Assembly (NCBI GenBank): GCA_020633325.1
Contig: JACKDX010000001.1
Coordinates: forward strand, 1,178,001-1,242,000
Origin: Myxococcales bacterium
GTDB taxonomy: Bacteria > Myxococcota_A > Polyangia > Polyangiales > GCA-016699535
DNA: 64,000 bases
Direction: 5' to 3'
Shown here: positions 43,893 through 52,700 of the stretch, in pieces
Layout: each line of letters starts with the position of its first letter
Position numbering within the stretch: the first letter of the stretch is position 1
Notes under the pieces: generated by a model
Seen by the model: only the letters and a program-made list of their open reading frames with translations
Told to the model about the DNA's origin: nothing
The model's database searches: none
Made by a program: the position numbers and the translations under genes

Positions 43893-45722
43893 CTAGTCCT
43901 CACCGGTTTCATAGATAGGATTGTGTTTCCGAATCTCCTTCGCAGGTGCCGCGCTCGGCCGACGGATCATGTTATGCAGATCGGCTCCAGACGGCACCAT
44001 CGGATAGACGCTGTCTTCTTGTTCTACTCGGAAGTCGACAACGACTGTTCCTTCATAAGCACGCGCCTCCTCTACAGCCTGCCCGATTTCGCTGCGTTTG
44101 GTGACGCGCAACCCCAAAAGATCATGGGCGTCTGCCAATTTTACAAAATCAGGACTTAACAGCGGTGTGGCCGCGTAGCGACGGTCGTAGAAAAACTCTT
44201 GCCATTGCCGAACCATGCCCAAGTAACCATTGTTGATGATCGCCACATGGATCTTGACGCCTTCTTGTTTGCACGTCGTCAGTTCGGCTGCGGTCATTTG
44301 AAATCCGCCATCGCCTACCACCACCCAGATCTCATCCTCCGGCTGAGCAAAATACGCTCCGATGGCGGCGGGCAAGGCGAACCCCATCGTGCCGAGGCCG
44401 CCTGAGGTCAAGAGCTTTCGCGAGTAGTCGTGCTTATAGTACTGCGCCTCCCACATTTGATGTTGGCCCACATCGGTCACTACCAACGCCTTGCCTTTGG
44501 TTAAGCGCCATAAATCATGGATGACATGCGCCGCGTATAGTTTGCCGTTGTCCGGCAGTTGCTGAATATCTCGCACGGCCGAATCGCCCTTAAGTTCGTC
44601 GATCCGTGCAAACCAAGCCTTCCGATCCTGTTTTTCTACGTGAGGCATGAGTGCGTGCAAGGTTTCACGCACATCGCCAATCAACGGCAAGTCCACTTTC
44701 ACATTCTTGTTGATCTCGGCCGGATCCAGCTCCACATGGATCTTCTTGGCATCGGGCGCGTAGGTTTTGATGTTGCCGGTGACTCGGTCGTCGAAACGCA
44801 TTCCCAGAGCGATCAGCAGGTCCGCCTCTTGGATTGCCGTGTTGACCCATGCTTCACCATGCATGCCCATCATTCCCAAGCTGTTCGGATGACTGGCGGG
44901 GAATCCACCCAAGCCGAGCAGTGTGCTGGTCGTGGGAATGTCGGTTTGCTCCACGAACTGAAGCAGCAAATCGTTGGCGCCGCTTTGGGCGATACCATGC
45001 CCCGCAAGGATCACCGGCCGCAGTGCGGAGTTGATCATCTCTACCGCCTGCGCGATAGATTCTGGCAGGGGATGATACTGTGGGCGATGCCCGGGCAGTT
45101 GTACAGGATCCTCGTCCCATTCCATGACAGCAGATGCCTGCTGGGCATCTTTAGTAATATCGATGACCACAGGCCCCGGACGACCGGTCGATGCCACGTG
45201 AAATGCTTCCCGGATCGTGGGCGCAATCGCCTCCGCCTTGGTGACGAGGTAGTTGTGTTTGGTGATTGGGAGTGTCACCCCGGTGATGTCGGTTTCCTGG
45301 AATGCGTCGGTGCCGAGCAAGGTCGAGGGCACCTGCCCGGTGATGGCAACCATGGGAATCGAGTCCAGCATTGCTGTGGCAATGCCAGTGACCAAGTTGG
45401 TTGCGCCCGGTCCCGAAGTGGCAATGCAGACCCCTACTTTCCCCGATGCACGCGCGTAGCCATCGGCCATGTGCGCGGCGCCCTGCTCATGACGCACAAG
45501 GACATGGCGAATGGGATATTTGAGCATGGCATCGTAGGCGGGCATGATCGCGCCACCCGGATACCCGAACACAACCTCGACGCCTTGCAGCCCCAAAGCT
45601 TCCCACAGAATTTCGGCCCCGGAGATTTCCTTGCCGCGGTTATCGGGAGCGACCGCTTTCGGGGCGCCTTGGGGCGCCGAAGCAGCTGTTTTTGTTTCCA
45701 ACTTTAACACAGGATTCGCCAT
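43893..45722 (-). CDS. ilvB: Acetolactate synthase catalytic subunit
   Basis: Thiamine-diphosphate enzyme, first step of valine/isoleucine synthesis. 609 residues, with FGYPGGAIMPAYDAM at about 53-67 (the catalytic Glu lies in the following HVLVRHEQGAAHMADGYARA), GVCIATSGPGATNLVTG, GDGGFQMTAAELTTC (TPP-binding) and INNGYLGMVRQWQEFFY. The N-terminal 40 residues are an extension rich in Ala/Pro. It is the first structural gene of the ilv-leu operon and lies 22 bases after the attenuator terminator. Confidence 0.97.
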   Translation of the reverse strand: MANPVLKLETKTAASAPQGAPKAVAPDNRGKEISGAEILWEALGLQGVEVVFGYPGGAIMPAYDAMLKYPIRHVLVRHEQGAAHMADGYARASGKVGVCIATSGPGATNLVTGIATAMLDSIPMVAITGQVPSTLLGTDAFQETDITGVTLPITKHNYLVTKAEAIAPTIREAFHVASTGRPGPVVIDITKDAQQASAVMEWDEDPVQLPGHRPQYHPLPESIAQAVEMINSALRPVILAGHGIAQSGANDLLLQFVEQTDIPTTSTLLGLGGFPASHPNSLGMMGMHGEAWVNTAIQEADLLIALGMRFDDRVTGNIKTYAPDAKKIHVELDPAEINKNVKVDLPLIGDVRETLHALMPHVEKQDRKAWFARIDELKGDSAVRDIQQLPDNGKLYAAHVIHDLWRLTKGKALVVTDVGQHQMWEAQYYKHDYSRKLLTSGGLGTMGFALPAAIGAYFAQPEDEIWVVVGDGGFQMTAAELTTCKQEGVKIHVAIINNGYLGMVRQWQEFFYDRRYAATPLLSPDFVKLADAHDLLGLRVTKRSEIGQAVEEARAYEGTVVVDFRVEQEDSVYPMVPSGADLHNMIRRPSAAPAKEIRKHNPIYETGED

Positions 45723-45744
45723 GATTCCGCCTTTGATAAGTCAC

Positions 45745-45780
45745 AAAAAAGCCCCCAGCATCTTACGGATGAGGGGGCTT
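45745..45780 (-). terminator. ilvB leader: Attenuator terminator ahead of ilvB
   Basis: On the minus strand AAGCCCCC (45780-45773) pairs with GGGGGCTT (45756-45749), with a further CAT/ATG pairing inside and a short loop, and a run of T follows (45750-45745). An intrinsic terminator in front of ilvB is the stop point of an attenuator. Confidence 0.85.
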
Positions 45781-45840
45781 GGGAAACTCGTGCGTCTAGG
45801 CACTAGTTCAGCAAGTCCCCTCCGTAATCAGGAGCAGGAC
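45763..45840 (-). promoter_or_regulatory. ilvB leader: Attenuator pause and antiterminator segments
   Basis: Two alternative pairings share segments. The leader RNA 45840-45815 can fold on itself (GTCC..CTCC with GGAG..GGAC). Its second arm, TTACGGAGGGGACTT (45827-45813), can instead pair with AAGCCCCCTCATCCGTAA (45780-45763), which is the first arm of the terminator. A ribosome stalled at the Val/Leu/Ile codons would favour the antiterminator. This is the classic attenuation logic. Confidence 0.75.
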
Positions 45841-45921
45841 GCTGCTAACAACACCAGAAATCAATGCCGACCCATGTCCAAAGTGCGTGGAAAACGTGGA
45901 TTTAAGAGCGGGCCGAAGCAT
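45808..45921 (-). CDS. ilvL-like: Leader peptide of the ilv-leu attenuator, 37 codons
   Basis: Short reading frame starting MLRPALKSTFSTHFGHG and ending SALISGVVSSVLLLITEGTC. ATG at 45921 with AGGA 7 bases ahead. The stretch of 11 codons from LISGVV to LLLI holds V-V, V, L-L-L and I, the amino acids made by the operon. The stop lies 5 bases before segment 2 of the antiterminator. It fits a ribosome-stalling leader controlling ilvB onward. TTGACA in the minus strand at 45995-45990 could be part of its promoter. Confidence 0.8.
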   Translation of the reverse strand: MLRPALKSTFSTHFGHGSALISGVVSSVLLLITEGTC

Positions 45922-46034
45922 GCGCGTATCCTGATGCGCTTCCGGACAAAAGTCAAATGGAAACCGACGCGGGAGGGGATGTAAAGTTCTGTCAAGGACG
46001 GAATTTTACAATGTTACGGCAAAAAAGCGGCGGG

Positions 46035-46451
46035 TTATTCAGACACAAGATTGCGCGCGGCCTTGAGGATGTCGACGTAACTCACGATGCCCACGAGATT
46101 GCCGGAAAAGGGATCAGTGACGGGAATCGCACCCACGTTTTGCTGAAGCATGAGATCTATCGCCTCCCCGAGATCGTCCTCGGGGTGTATGTAAAGGACA
46201 TCTGCCGACATTAGTTCGGATACTGGCGCTCGGTACTGTCCGCTTAGCGCGCGCATCGCGGATTCTTCGAGAGCGCCCGACGGAAACACGCCGCGCAGGT
46301 CCCGGTCGCTAACCATGCCAATCAATGCGGAACCTTCAAGGATCGGCAAGTGGCGGATATTACTCTCCTGCAGCAGCGCCATCGCGTCAACCAGGGGCGT
46401 ATCGTGTTGGACTACCACGGGGGATTTGGTCATGACATCTTGGACAAGCAT
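46035..46451 (-). CDS. Tandem CBS-domain protein
   Basis: 138 residues from the ATG at 46451, preceded by AAGGAAG 4 bases upstream. Two CBS motifs: 1-65 (MLVQDVMTKSPVVVQHDTPL, IRHLPILEGSALIGMVSDRD) and 80-138 (ELMSADVLYIHPEDDLGEAI, VGAIPVTDPFSGNLVGIVSY). CBS pairs bind adenine nucleotides and act as energy sensors. No catalytic domain is fused. It lies about 110 bases upstream of the ilv leader on the same strand and may be separate. Confidence 0.9.
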   Translation of the reverse strand: MLVQDVMTKSPVVVQHDTPLVDAMALLQESNIRHLPILEGSALIGMVSDRDLRGVFPSGALEESAMRALSGQYRAPVSELMSADVLYIHPEDDLGEAIDLMLQQNVGAIPVTDPFSGNLVGIVSYVDILKAARNLVSE

Positions 46452-46572
46452 GGGCTTCCTTTGATAGGCGCATCGGCGGACTACTGCGCAGGTGTAGCCT
46501 GCGTTTCCGGGTTTTTCAAGCGTTACTGGTGGGCATTCAGTGGACATCGACGCCGTCATTGCGTCTCGTGGC

Positions 46573-47196
46573 TCAATCGCAGGCTTGATCGCGCGCGCCG
46601 GGAAGTTCAATATCGAATGCGCCGTTTGCGTAGAGCATATCCGTCGCGAGCCCGCCGTCACATCCAAGCAAGGAACTCGTCAGCGAAAACGTTGAGGTCA
46701 GATGGCTGGCATCACCTGAGGCAAAAGTAAAAGTGCCCTCATCAAATCCGCACCGTCCCTGAGGCGTATAACCGGCGGGGCGTGCGTAAGTGGCACTCTC
46801 GGCGATCACTACCGCATCTGCGCTGCGCGCCGGAATAGGAATGCGCATGACAAGTCGTTGTCCAGCGATGTCGTTGCATGCGGAATCGCTCATGCCCACG
46901 ATCAGAGTTGGCTCGGGGATGGCACAGTTCCATTCCGCATAGACGTAGCTGAGCTGAAACTCGAGCGCTGCCGACGAGCTCTGGAGGGTGATGCTGTTGT
47001 TAGGGTCTGGCGCAGAAATCGTCTGGCACGTGAGCGAGGTGCCGGTTCCTAGGGTCCCATCCCCACTGCCGCTGTCTCGCGTGATGGGCAAAGGACCGCC
47101 GGACCCGCCGCCTCCTCCGCTCGAAAGTCCACGCCTTTGGTCGGTGCAGGCGCCTAGCACGCAGAGGGCCATTAGTGCGATGCATAGCATGCGCAT
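46573..47196 (-). CDS. Lipoprotein of unknown function
   Basis: 207 residues from the ATG at 47196. Signal MRMLCIALMALCVLGAC with lipobox. A Gly/Ser linker (SSGGGGGSGGPL) precedes a mature region with several Cys (TCQTISAP, WNCAIPEP, ACNDIAG, GRCGFDEG, LLGCDGG, DQACD), probably disulfide-bonded. It looks beta-rich. No family recognised. It lies about 120 bases before the CBS gene. Confidence 0.72.
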   Translation of the reverse strand: MRMLCIALMALCVLGACTDQRRGLSSGGGGGSGGPLPITRDSGSGDGTLGTGTSLTCQTISAPDPNNSITLQSSSAALEFQLSYVYAEWNCAIPEPTLIVGMSDSACNDIAGQRLVMRIPIPARSADAVVIAESATYARPAGYTPQGRCGFDEGTFTFASGDASHLTSTFSLTSSLLGCDGGLATDMLYANGAFDIELPGARDQACD

Positions 47197-47333
47197 ACCT
47201 GACTCTAGCGAGCCCAAGCAAGAACGCCAAGCCGCGCCGGTGCTCGACTTGAAAACGGGATCCAAAACGAAGTGAGATTGCTTGACGGCCTGTGGCGAGA
47301 AATGCTACGGGCACTGCCATTAAGAGACGCTCC

Positions 47334-47945
47334 ATGGCTGCCAAGAAAAAACAAGACAAGCACCCTTCCTTTATGGATTTTCAAGCGCACCCGACGGGCG
47401 CGCATGTTCCGAGGGGGATCTTTTTCACCAAGGGCAAAGGGGTGCACCGCGACCGGCTTAGTTCCTTTGAGTTGGGGCTTAGAGATGCCGGCGTGGAGAA
47501 GGCAAACTTGGTGACTGTCTCGTCGATTTTCCCGCCTGCTTGCCGGATTCTCCCAAGAGCCCAAGGCGAGCGATTGATTCTGCCCGGACAAATTGTGCAT
47601 TGTGTAATGGCGCGGCAGGATACCGACGAGCCCAATCGCTTGATAGCCGCATCCATTGGCTTGGCCCGGCCGGCGGAACGCAGCCATTATGGCTATCTCT
47701 CAGAGCACCATCACTACGGGCATACCGCGAAGAAGGCGGGCGACTATGCTGAAGATTTGGCGGCCTCGATGCTGGCCACGACGCTCGGCATCGAATTCGA
47801 TGCCGACACCGCTTACGACGAACGCAAAGAAGTCTACCGCATGAGCGGAAAGATCGTGAACACCACCTCCGTATCTCAATCGGCTGAAGGCCACAAAGAT
47901 GGCCTGTGGACGACAGTGGTGGCGCTGGCCGTGTTCGTGTTCTAA
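47334..47945 (+). CDS. Pyruvoyl-dependent arginine decarboxylase
   Basis: 203 residues from the ATG at 47334. The proenzyme cleaves itself between two serines to make the pyruvoyl group; the site is S63-S64 in [37 protein letters not shown] and the ending [21 protein letters not shown] fit the family. The product is agmatine, a route to polyamines. It is typical of archaea and Chlamydiae, also some bacteria. The gene stands alone: divergent from the lipoprotein, convergent with pcm. Confidence 0.9.
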   Translation: MAAKKKQDKHPSFMDFQAHPTGAHVPRGIFFTKGKGVHRDRLSSFELGLRDAGVEKANLVTVSSIFPPACRILPRAQGERLILPGQIVHCVMARQDTDEPNRLIAASIGLARPAERSHYGYLSEHHHYGHTAKKAGDYAEDLAASMLATTLGIEFDADTAYDERKEVYRMSGKIVNTTSVSQSAEGHKDGLWTTVVALAVFVF

Positions 47946-47953
47946 TCAGGTCG

Positions 47954-48577
47954 TTACCGCTGCCCTGGCACGACTGGCTGTGAAAGGGCTTCACCCGTCA
48001 TGGGCACGAAGCGTACGGGGATGCTTTCTTGTTCGTCCAAACCCGTCGCTGTTCGGCGCACCACCCGCAACCGTTGCTCAGCGTCGCCCACCGGCACTAC
48101 CATCCTGCCCCCAAGCCCAAGCTGCGCCACCAAACGTTGCGGAATGCGTTCCGGTGCGGCTGTAATCACAATGGCATCAAACGGCGCATGTTCGGGCCAA
48201 CCATAGTGGCCGTCGGCGTGCTTGATGTGGGCCGAATAGCCCAGCTCTTCGAGCAGAGCTGAGGCGTGCATGGCGAGCTCAGCGATGATTTCGACCGACC
48301 AGACCTCAGCGCCAAGTGCGCACAAAACAGCGGTCTGGTAGCCAGAGCCGGTGCCCACCTCAAGTACGCGATCTCCGGCGCGAACATCTGCCAACTGTGT
48401 CATCAAGGCGACGATATACGGCTGGCTGATGGTTTGCCGATGTCCGATGGGAAGCGGAAAATCGCCATAGGCATCCTGGGTTGTTTGGGTTACGAAACGC
48501 TCACGAGGCACTGTTCTCATGGCATCGAGAACCCTGGCATTCGTGATGCCTCGGGTCTCGAGTTGTTCGCGCACCAT
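47954..48577 (-). CDS. pcm: Protein-L-isoaspartate O-methyltransferase
   Basis: Repairs damaged isoaspartyl residues using SAM. From the ATG at 48577 the protein is 207 residues, with MVREQLETRGITNARVLDAM at the start, PIGHRQTISQPYIVALMTQL, the SAM loop VLEVGTGSGYQTA, and FDAIVITAAPERIP. An upstream GTG (48637) in frame would add 20 residues found in some homologues; no ribosome site decides. The upstream protease gene ends within this one (48501), an overlap of 77 bases in the same direction. Confidence 0.93.
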   Translation of the reverse strand: MVREQLETRGITNARVLDAMRTVPRERFVTQTTQDAYGDFPLPIGHRQTISQPYIVALMTQLADVRAGDRVLEVGTGSGYQTAVLCALGAEVWSVEIIAELAMHASALLEELGYSAHIKHADGHYGWPEHAPFDAIVITAAPERIPQRLVAQLGLGGRMVVPVGDAEQRLRVVRRTATGLDEQESIPVRFVPMTGEALSQPVVPGQR

Positions 48578-49562
48578 GATGCCAATGGCGCGTTCTCGCG
48601 CAATAGCGTTGCTTGAGACTTCGTCGCACTTGGGCACGAAGGCATAGTAGCCCAACGGCGCAGAGAAGCCAGAGTGGCAGTTTGGCCGAATCATGCCCCG
48701 CGATGGCGCATCCATCGGAAGATTGGCCTCTGGCCGATCCATCAGCTGCCTCGACATCCGCATCGGCGTCCGAGGAACTCAAAGGCGCGGCATGCGCGTC
48801 TTCTTGGGGTTCCGGGGCGGGTTCATAGGGGTCTGGCGCCAGGCCGCCCGTGTCGATGACGGCTTGCGCGAGTAGATCGGTATAGTGGTCAGTACGGGTT
48901 AAGAGCGAGGTGCCTTTGCAGTTGGGCGTGCCTCGGGAGACCACGCCAAAAATGCGGCCGTCATCAAGGAACGCCGGTGCTCCAGAGTCTCCAAAACACG
49001 TGGTCGGCCCATCGATAAGCGATTCCTTAGGATAGAGGCGAAGAATAGTGGTGGTGCCGCTCTGTTTGATTCCGCTTGGCGCGCTACCGCTCTTGCCAAC
49101 CTGTTGTTGCCCGTAACCGACGACCGTAATCGCGTCTCCGCGTTTTGGGGCGTTGTCCAAAACCCAGGGATAGCTCGATGCCGAACCTGCGCCATCGAGG
49201 AGAAGTACGGCGATGTCCTTTCCATCCAGATCATGGGTCGCGGTCGTGCGCACCTCAAGTACGTTGGCATAGGCAACGCCGGTAAAGGCGTCCGGTCCCA
49301 TCCCTATGCCGATTGTCCCCGGGTCAACATCGAGGATGCAATGCTTCGCAGTCAGCAGTACGCGCGGAGCGATCAACGCACCGGTGCAGAACGCGTTGTC
49401 TGCAACGATATACATTACGCCGGGGTCCCCGGGATGCTCATCGCCGTCGATGATCGAAGCGTGCTGTGCGGGTGCACTGTCCTCGGCAGGCGCGACAGCG
49501 CAGCTGACAATGACCGCAGCTGTCAGACTAAACCCCACACCCCGCCACATGCCTTTGCCCAT
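48501..49562 (-). CDS. Trypsin-like serine protease with MYXO-CTERM-like anchor
   Basis: 353 residues from the ATG at 49562; an ATG 9 codons further upstream (49589) is also possible. A signal with lipobox-like IVSC (C21) precedes the S1 protease domain (about 35-240): His74 in LLTAKHC, Asp116 in DIAVLLLDG, Ser193 in CFGDSGAP. A Pro/Asp-rich linker leads to SSDGCAIAG (C285), a membrane helix (LPLWLLCAVGLLCL) and basic residues, the MYXO-CTERM pattern. About 35 more residues follow the basic cluster, in frame over the pcm start; they look like read-through. Likely a secreted, cell-envelope protease. Confidence 0.85.
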   Translation of the reverse strand: MGKGMWRGVGFSLTAAVIVSCAVAPAEDSAPAQHASIIDGDEHPGDPGVMYIVADNAFCTGALIAPRVLLTAKHCILDVDPGTIGIGMGPDAFTGVAYANVLEVRTTATHDLDGKDIAVLLLDGAGSASSYPWVLDNAPKRGDAITVVGYGQQQVGKSGSAPSGIKQSGTTTILRLYPKESLIDGPTTCFGDSGAPAFLDDGRIFGVVSRGTPNCKGTSLLTRTDHYTDLLAQAVIDTGGLAPDPYEPAPEPQEDAHAAPLSSSDADADVEAADGSARGQSSDGCAIAGHDSAKLPLWLLCAVGLLCLRAQVRRSLKQRYCARTRHWHHGARTTRDPRHHECQGSRCHENSAS

Positions 49563-49766
49563 GTTGGGCAACTGACAAGCAAGAGCCATACCTATGTATC
49601 TCGCAAATACGTAGAGCCTTTTCGCGAATGGCTACGCACGCCGCGGAAAAAAGCCGCAAACAATTCACACCCCGCGACAGGAGGTGACTTCTGAGCATGG
49701 GCCTGGGTGAGTGGCAACTTTGTCCACGGTCGGCTATGAAGCCCATTTTGGCGGCGAAGCTCAATT

Positions 49767-52700
49767 ATGCGTACCATTCGTCTGCGTGGCGCACGCACAC
49801 ACAACCTCAAGGCAATTGATCTCGATCTCGAGCCCGGCTCATTGGTGGTAGTGGCGGGGCCGTCCGGATCCGGCAAATCGTCGTTGGCATTCGGGACACT
49901 CTACGCGGAAGGCCAGCGTGCTTACGTCGAAAGCTTTAGCGCCTACGCGCGCCAGTTTCTAGAGCGCATGGCGCGACCGCCGGTGGACGAGCTGTATCCG
50001 GTGCCGGCCACGATCGCTGTCGACCGCCAGGCGCCCGTCAAGACGTCGCGGGCGACGGTTGCCACGATGACGGAGCTTGTGGATTACGCCAAGAGCCTCT
50101 GGGCCGTGGGCGCAGTGCTGCATTGTCAAGGATGCGGCAGGCCGGTCCATTGCGACACCCCCGAGCGCGCAACCAAACAGATACTCAGGGAGCATCCGGA
50201 TGCGAAGCTTACGGTCAGCTATCCCCTCAGCATCGCCGGCCCCGAGGCCTTTATAGGGGTACGGGAACGGCTTCTTGCCGATGGCTATCGACGGGTGCAA
50301 ATAAACAATGAAACGCGTGACTTAGAGGCTGTTCGGCCAAGCGAGCTGTGGCCGAATCTACGCGCTGGCCCCGAATCGCTCATGGTGCTTGCCGACCGCA
50401 CGACGGCGACAAGTGCGGGGCGCGCCCGGCTCACCGAGGCCCTGGAGGCGGCATTCCTAAGAGGGCAGGGCCGCGCCTCGGTGCACGTGCAAGACGGTAC
50501 GGTGCTGCGTTTCTCTCAGCAGTTACATTGTGCCCGCTGTGATTTAGTTTACGGAGCGCCATCGCCATCCCTCTTTTCATTCAATAGCCCCGTGGGGGCT
50601 TGCGCTGACTGCCGAGGTTTCGGACGCATCATGGAGATCGATTGGGACAAGGTGATTCCCGATCCGCATAAGACCTTGGCACAAGGTGCCATCAGGGCTT
50701 GGAGCGGAAAGTCGGCGACGTGGGAGCGGCGCTTGTTGATGAAGTTGGCGCAAGAGAAAGGCGTACCGGTCGATGTGCCTTTTGGTGAGCTGTCGAAGGC
50801 GCATCACAAATGGATAATGGAAGGCGAGAGCGGCGGGAAGCTTCGATCCTGGAAAAAATGGTTCGGACTGAAACCCTGGTTCGAGTGGCTTGAAAGCAAG
50901 GCCTACAAAATGCACGTGCGCGTGTTTATTGCGCGATACCGGAAATACGTGACCTGCCTGACATGCGCAGGCACGCGGTTCAAGGCTGAGGCCCTGCTTT
51001 GGCGCCTAGGCGAAAAGACCATTGCGGATTTCCTCTCGCTGACTGTTAAAGAGGCGGCGTCATTTCTTGAGGGATTGGGTGAACGAGATCCGGCACAGAG
51101 TCTTTTGATTCAGCAATGCGGGGCGCGCCTAACAACCATGGTCAACGTCGGGCTTCCCTATCTGACTTTGGATCGTTCTTTGCGCACGCTTTCCGGCGGC
51201 GAAGCCCAAAGGGTGGCGCTAACCAGCGCGCTTAGCGCAGAGCTCAATGGCAGCATGTTTGTCTTGGATGAACCTACGGTAGGCCTGCATCCTCACAACG
51301 TCGCAGATCTCATGCGTGAGGTGAGACGCCTGGCGCAGGGTGACAACATCGCACTCATGGTCGAGCACGATGAAGACGTCATCAAGAGCGCCGACCGCGT
51401 GATTGAGCTTGGCCCATCGGGAGGAGAGCGGGGCGGGGAGGTGGTGTTTGACGGAACGCCTCTGGCGTTGTGGCGGGCTGAGACGGCAACAGGGGCCGCA
51501 CTGCGTGCGGAAAGTCCCACAGTGCGCCCACGCGAGCCGGTCCATGGGTGGATCACGCTGAAAGGCGCCACGGGGCACAATCTCAACAATATAGACCTCC
51601 GGATTCCAGTCGGGTTATTTTCATGCGTGACAGGCGTCAGCGGGTCAGGCAAGACCAGCGTGATTTTGGAAACATTGTTTCCGGCAGTCGCACAACGTCG
51701 TGGGCAGCTGCCTGGCAAAGCACCTTTGCCCTATGACAAGCTGGAGCTGCCGGCGCACATTCAAGACGCGGTGTGCGTCGATCAGGCCCCGCTCGGTCGT
51801 ACTTCACGCGGAAATCCGGCGACCTATATGAAAGCGTGGGAGGTGATTCGCCAGCGCTTCGCGGCACAGCCGCTCGCAAAAGAACGCGGATACGGTCCAG
51901 GTTTCTTTTCGTTTAATGTGGCGGGCGGCCGCTGTGAAACATGCAAAGGGGAAGGCTCAGAGACCATTGAAATGCAGTTTTTGGCCGACGTGAGTTTTTC
52001 CTGTCCCGATTGTCAAGGGAGTCGCTTTGTTGGGCCGGTCCTCGATGTGCAGGTCGGCGAAAAAACCATTGCTGATGTCTTAGGAATGACGGTCGATGAC
52101 GCAGTTGTGCATTTCAACCATCGAGAGCTCGTCAGGCGCCTTGCGCCTCTTTGTCAGGTGGGCCTCGGATACCTCAAGCTGGGCCAGCCGCTCAACACGC
52201 TTTCGGGCGGTGAAGCGCAACGCTTGAAGCTTGCAGCCGCTCTCGGTCATGTCGGTGAACATGCCATCGTGATACTCGATGAACCCACGGCAGGACTGCA
52301 TGCGCGTGACATCAAACCTCTTCTCGAAACCCTACAGAAGCTCGTGGAACAAGGGAACACTGTGGTCGTCGTCGAGCACGATATGCGGGTGGCCGCTCAG
52401 GCCGATTACGTGATTGATCTCGGGCCCGGCCCCGGCGATGCCGGCGGAGATATTGTGGCGCAAGGCACACCCCGAGACGTCGCTCAGGCGGGGACGGCCA
52501 GCAGCCCCTTCCTCGAGCGTGTGCTTAACCCTGTCCGGTTGCCGCGTGCTTCGGTGACCGCGCCTAAAAAGCAACCGCCGTCCCTTACGGGCATATGTGT
52601 AGAGGGCGCACGCGAGCACAATCTCAAGGATCTCAATCTCGAAGTGCCGCGTGAAAAGCTCGTAGTGATCAGTGGACCTAGCGGCAGCGGCAAAAGCACG

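Noticed and set aside
44559..45707. 382-codon frame on the plus strand opposite ilvB
   Set aside because: It mirrors the codon pattern of the conserved ilvB gene and has no recognisable protein features.
45871..45984. A 37-codon plus-strand frame, very basic, opposite the ilv leader
   Set aside because: No ribosome site and it overlaps the better-supported leader peptide on the other strand; probably chance.
49590..49766. Possible SOS box upstream of uvrA
   Set aside because: No sequence resembling a LexA site was seen in the gap before uvrA; damage control cannot be claimed.
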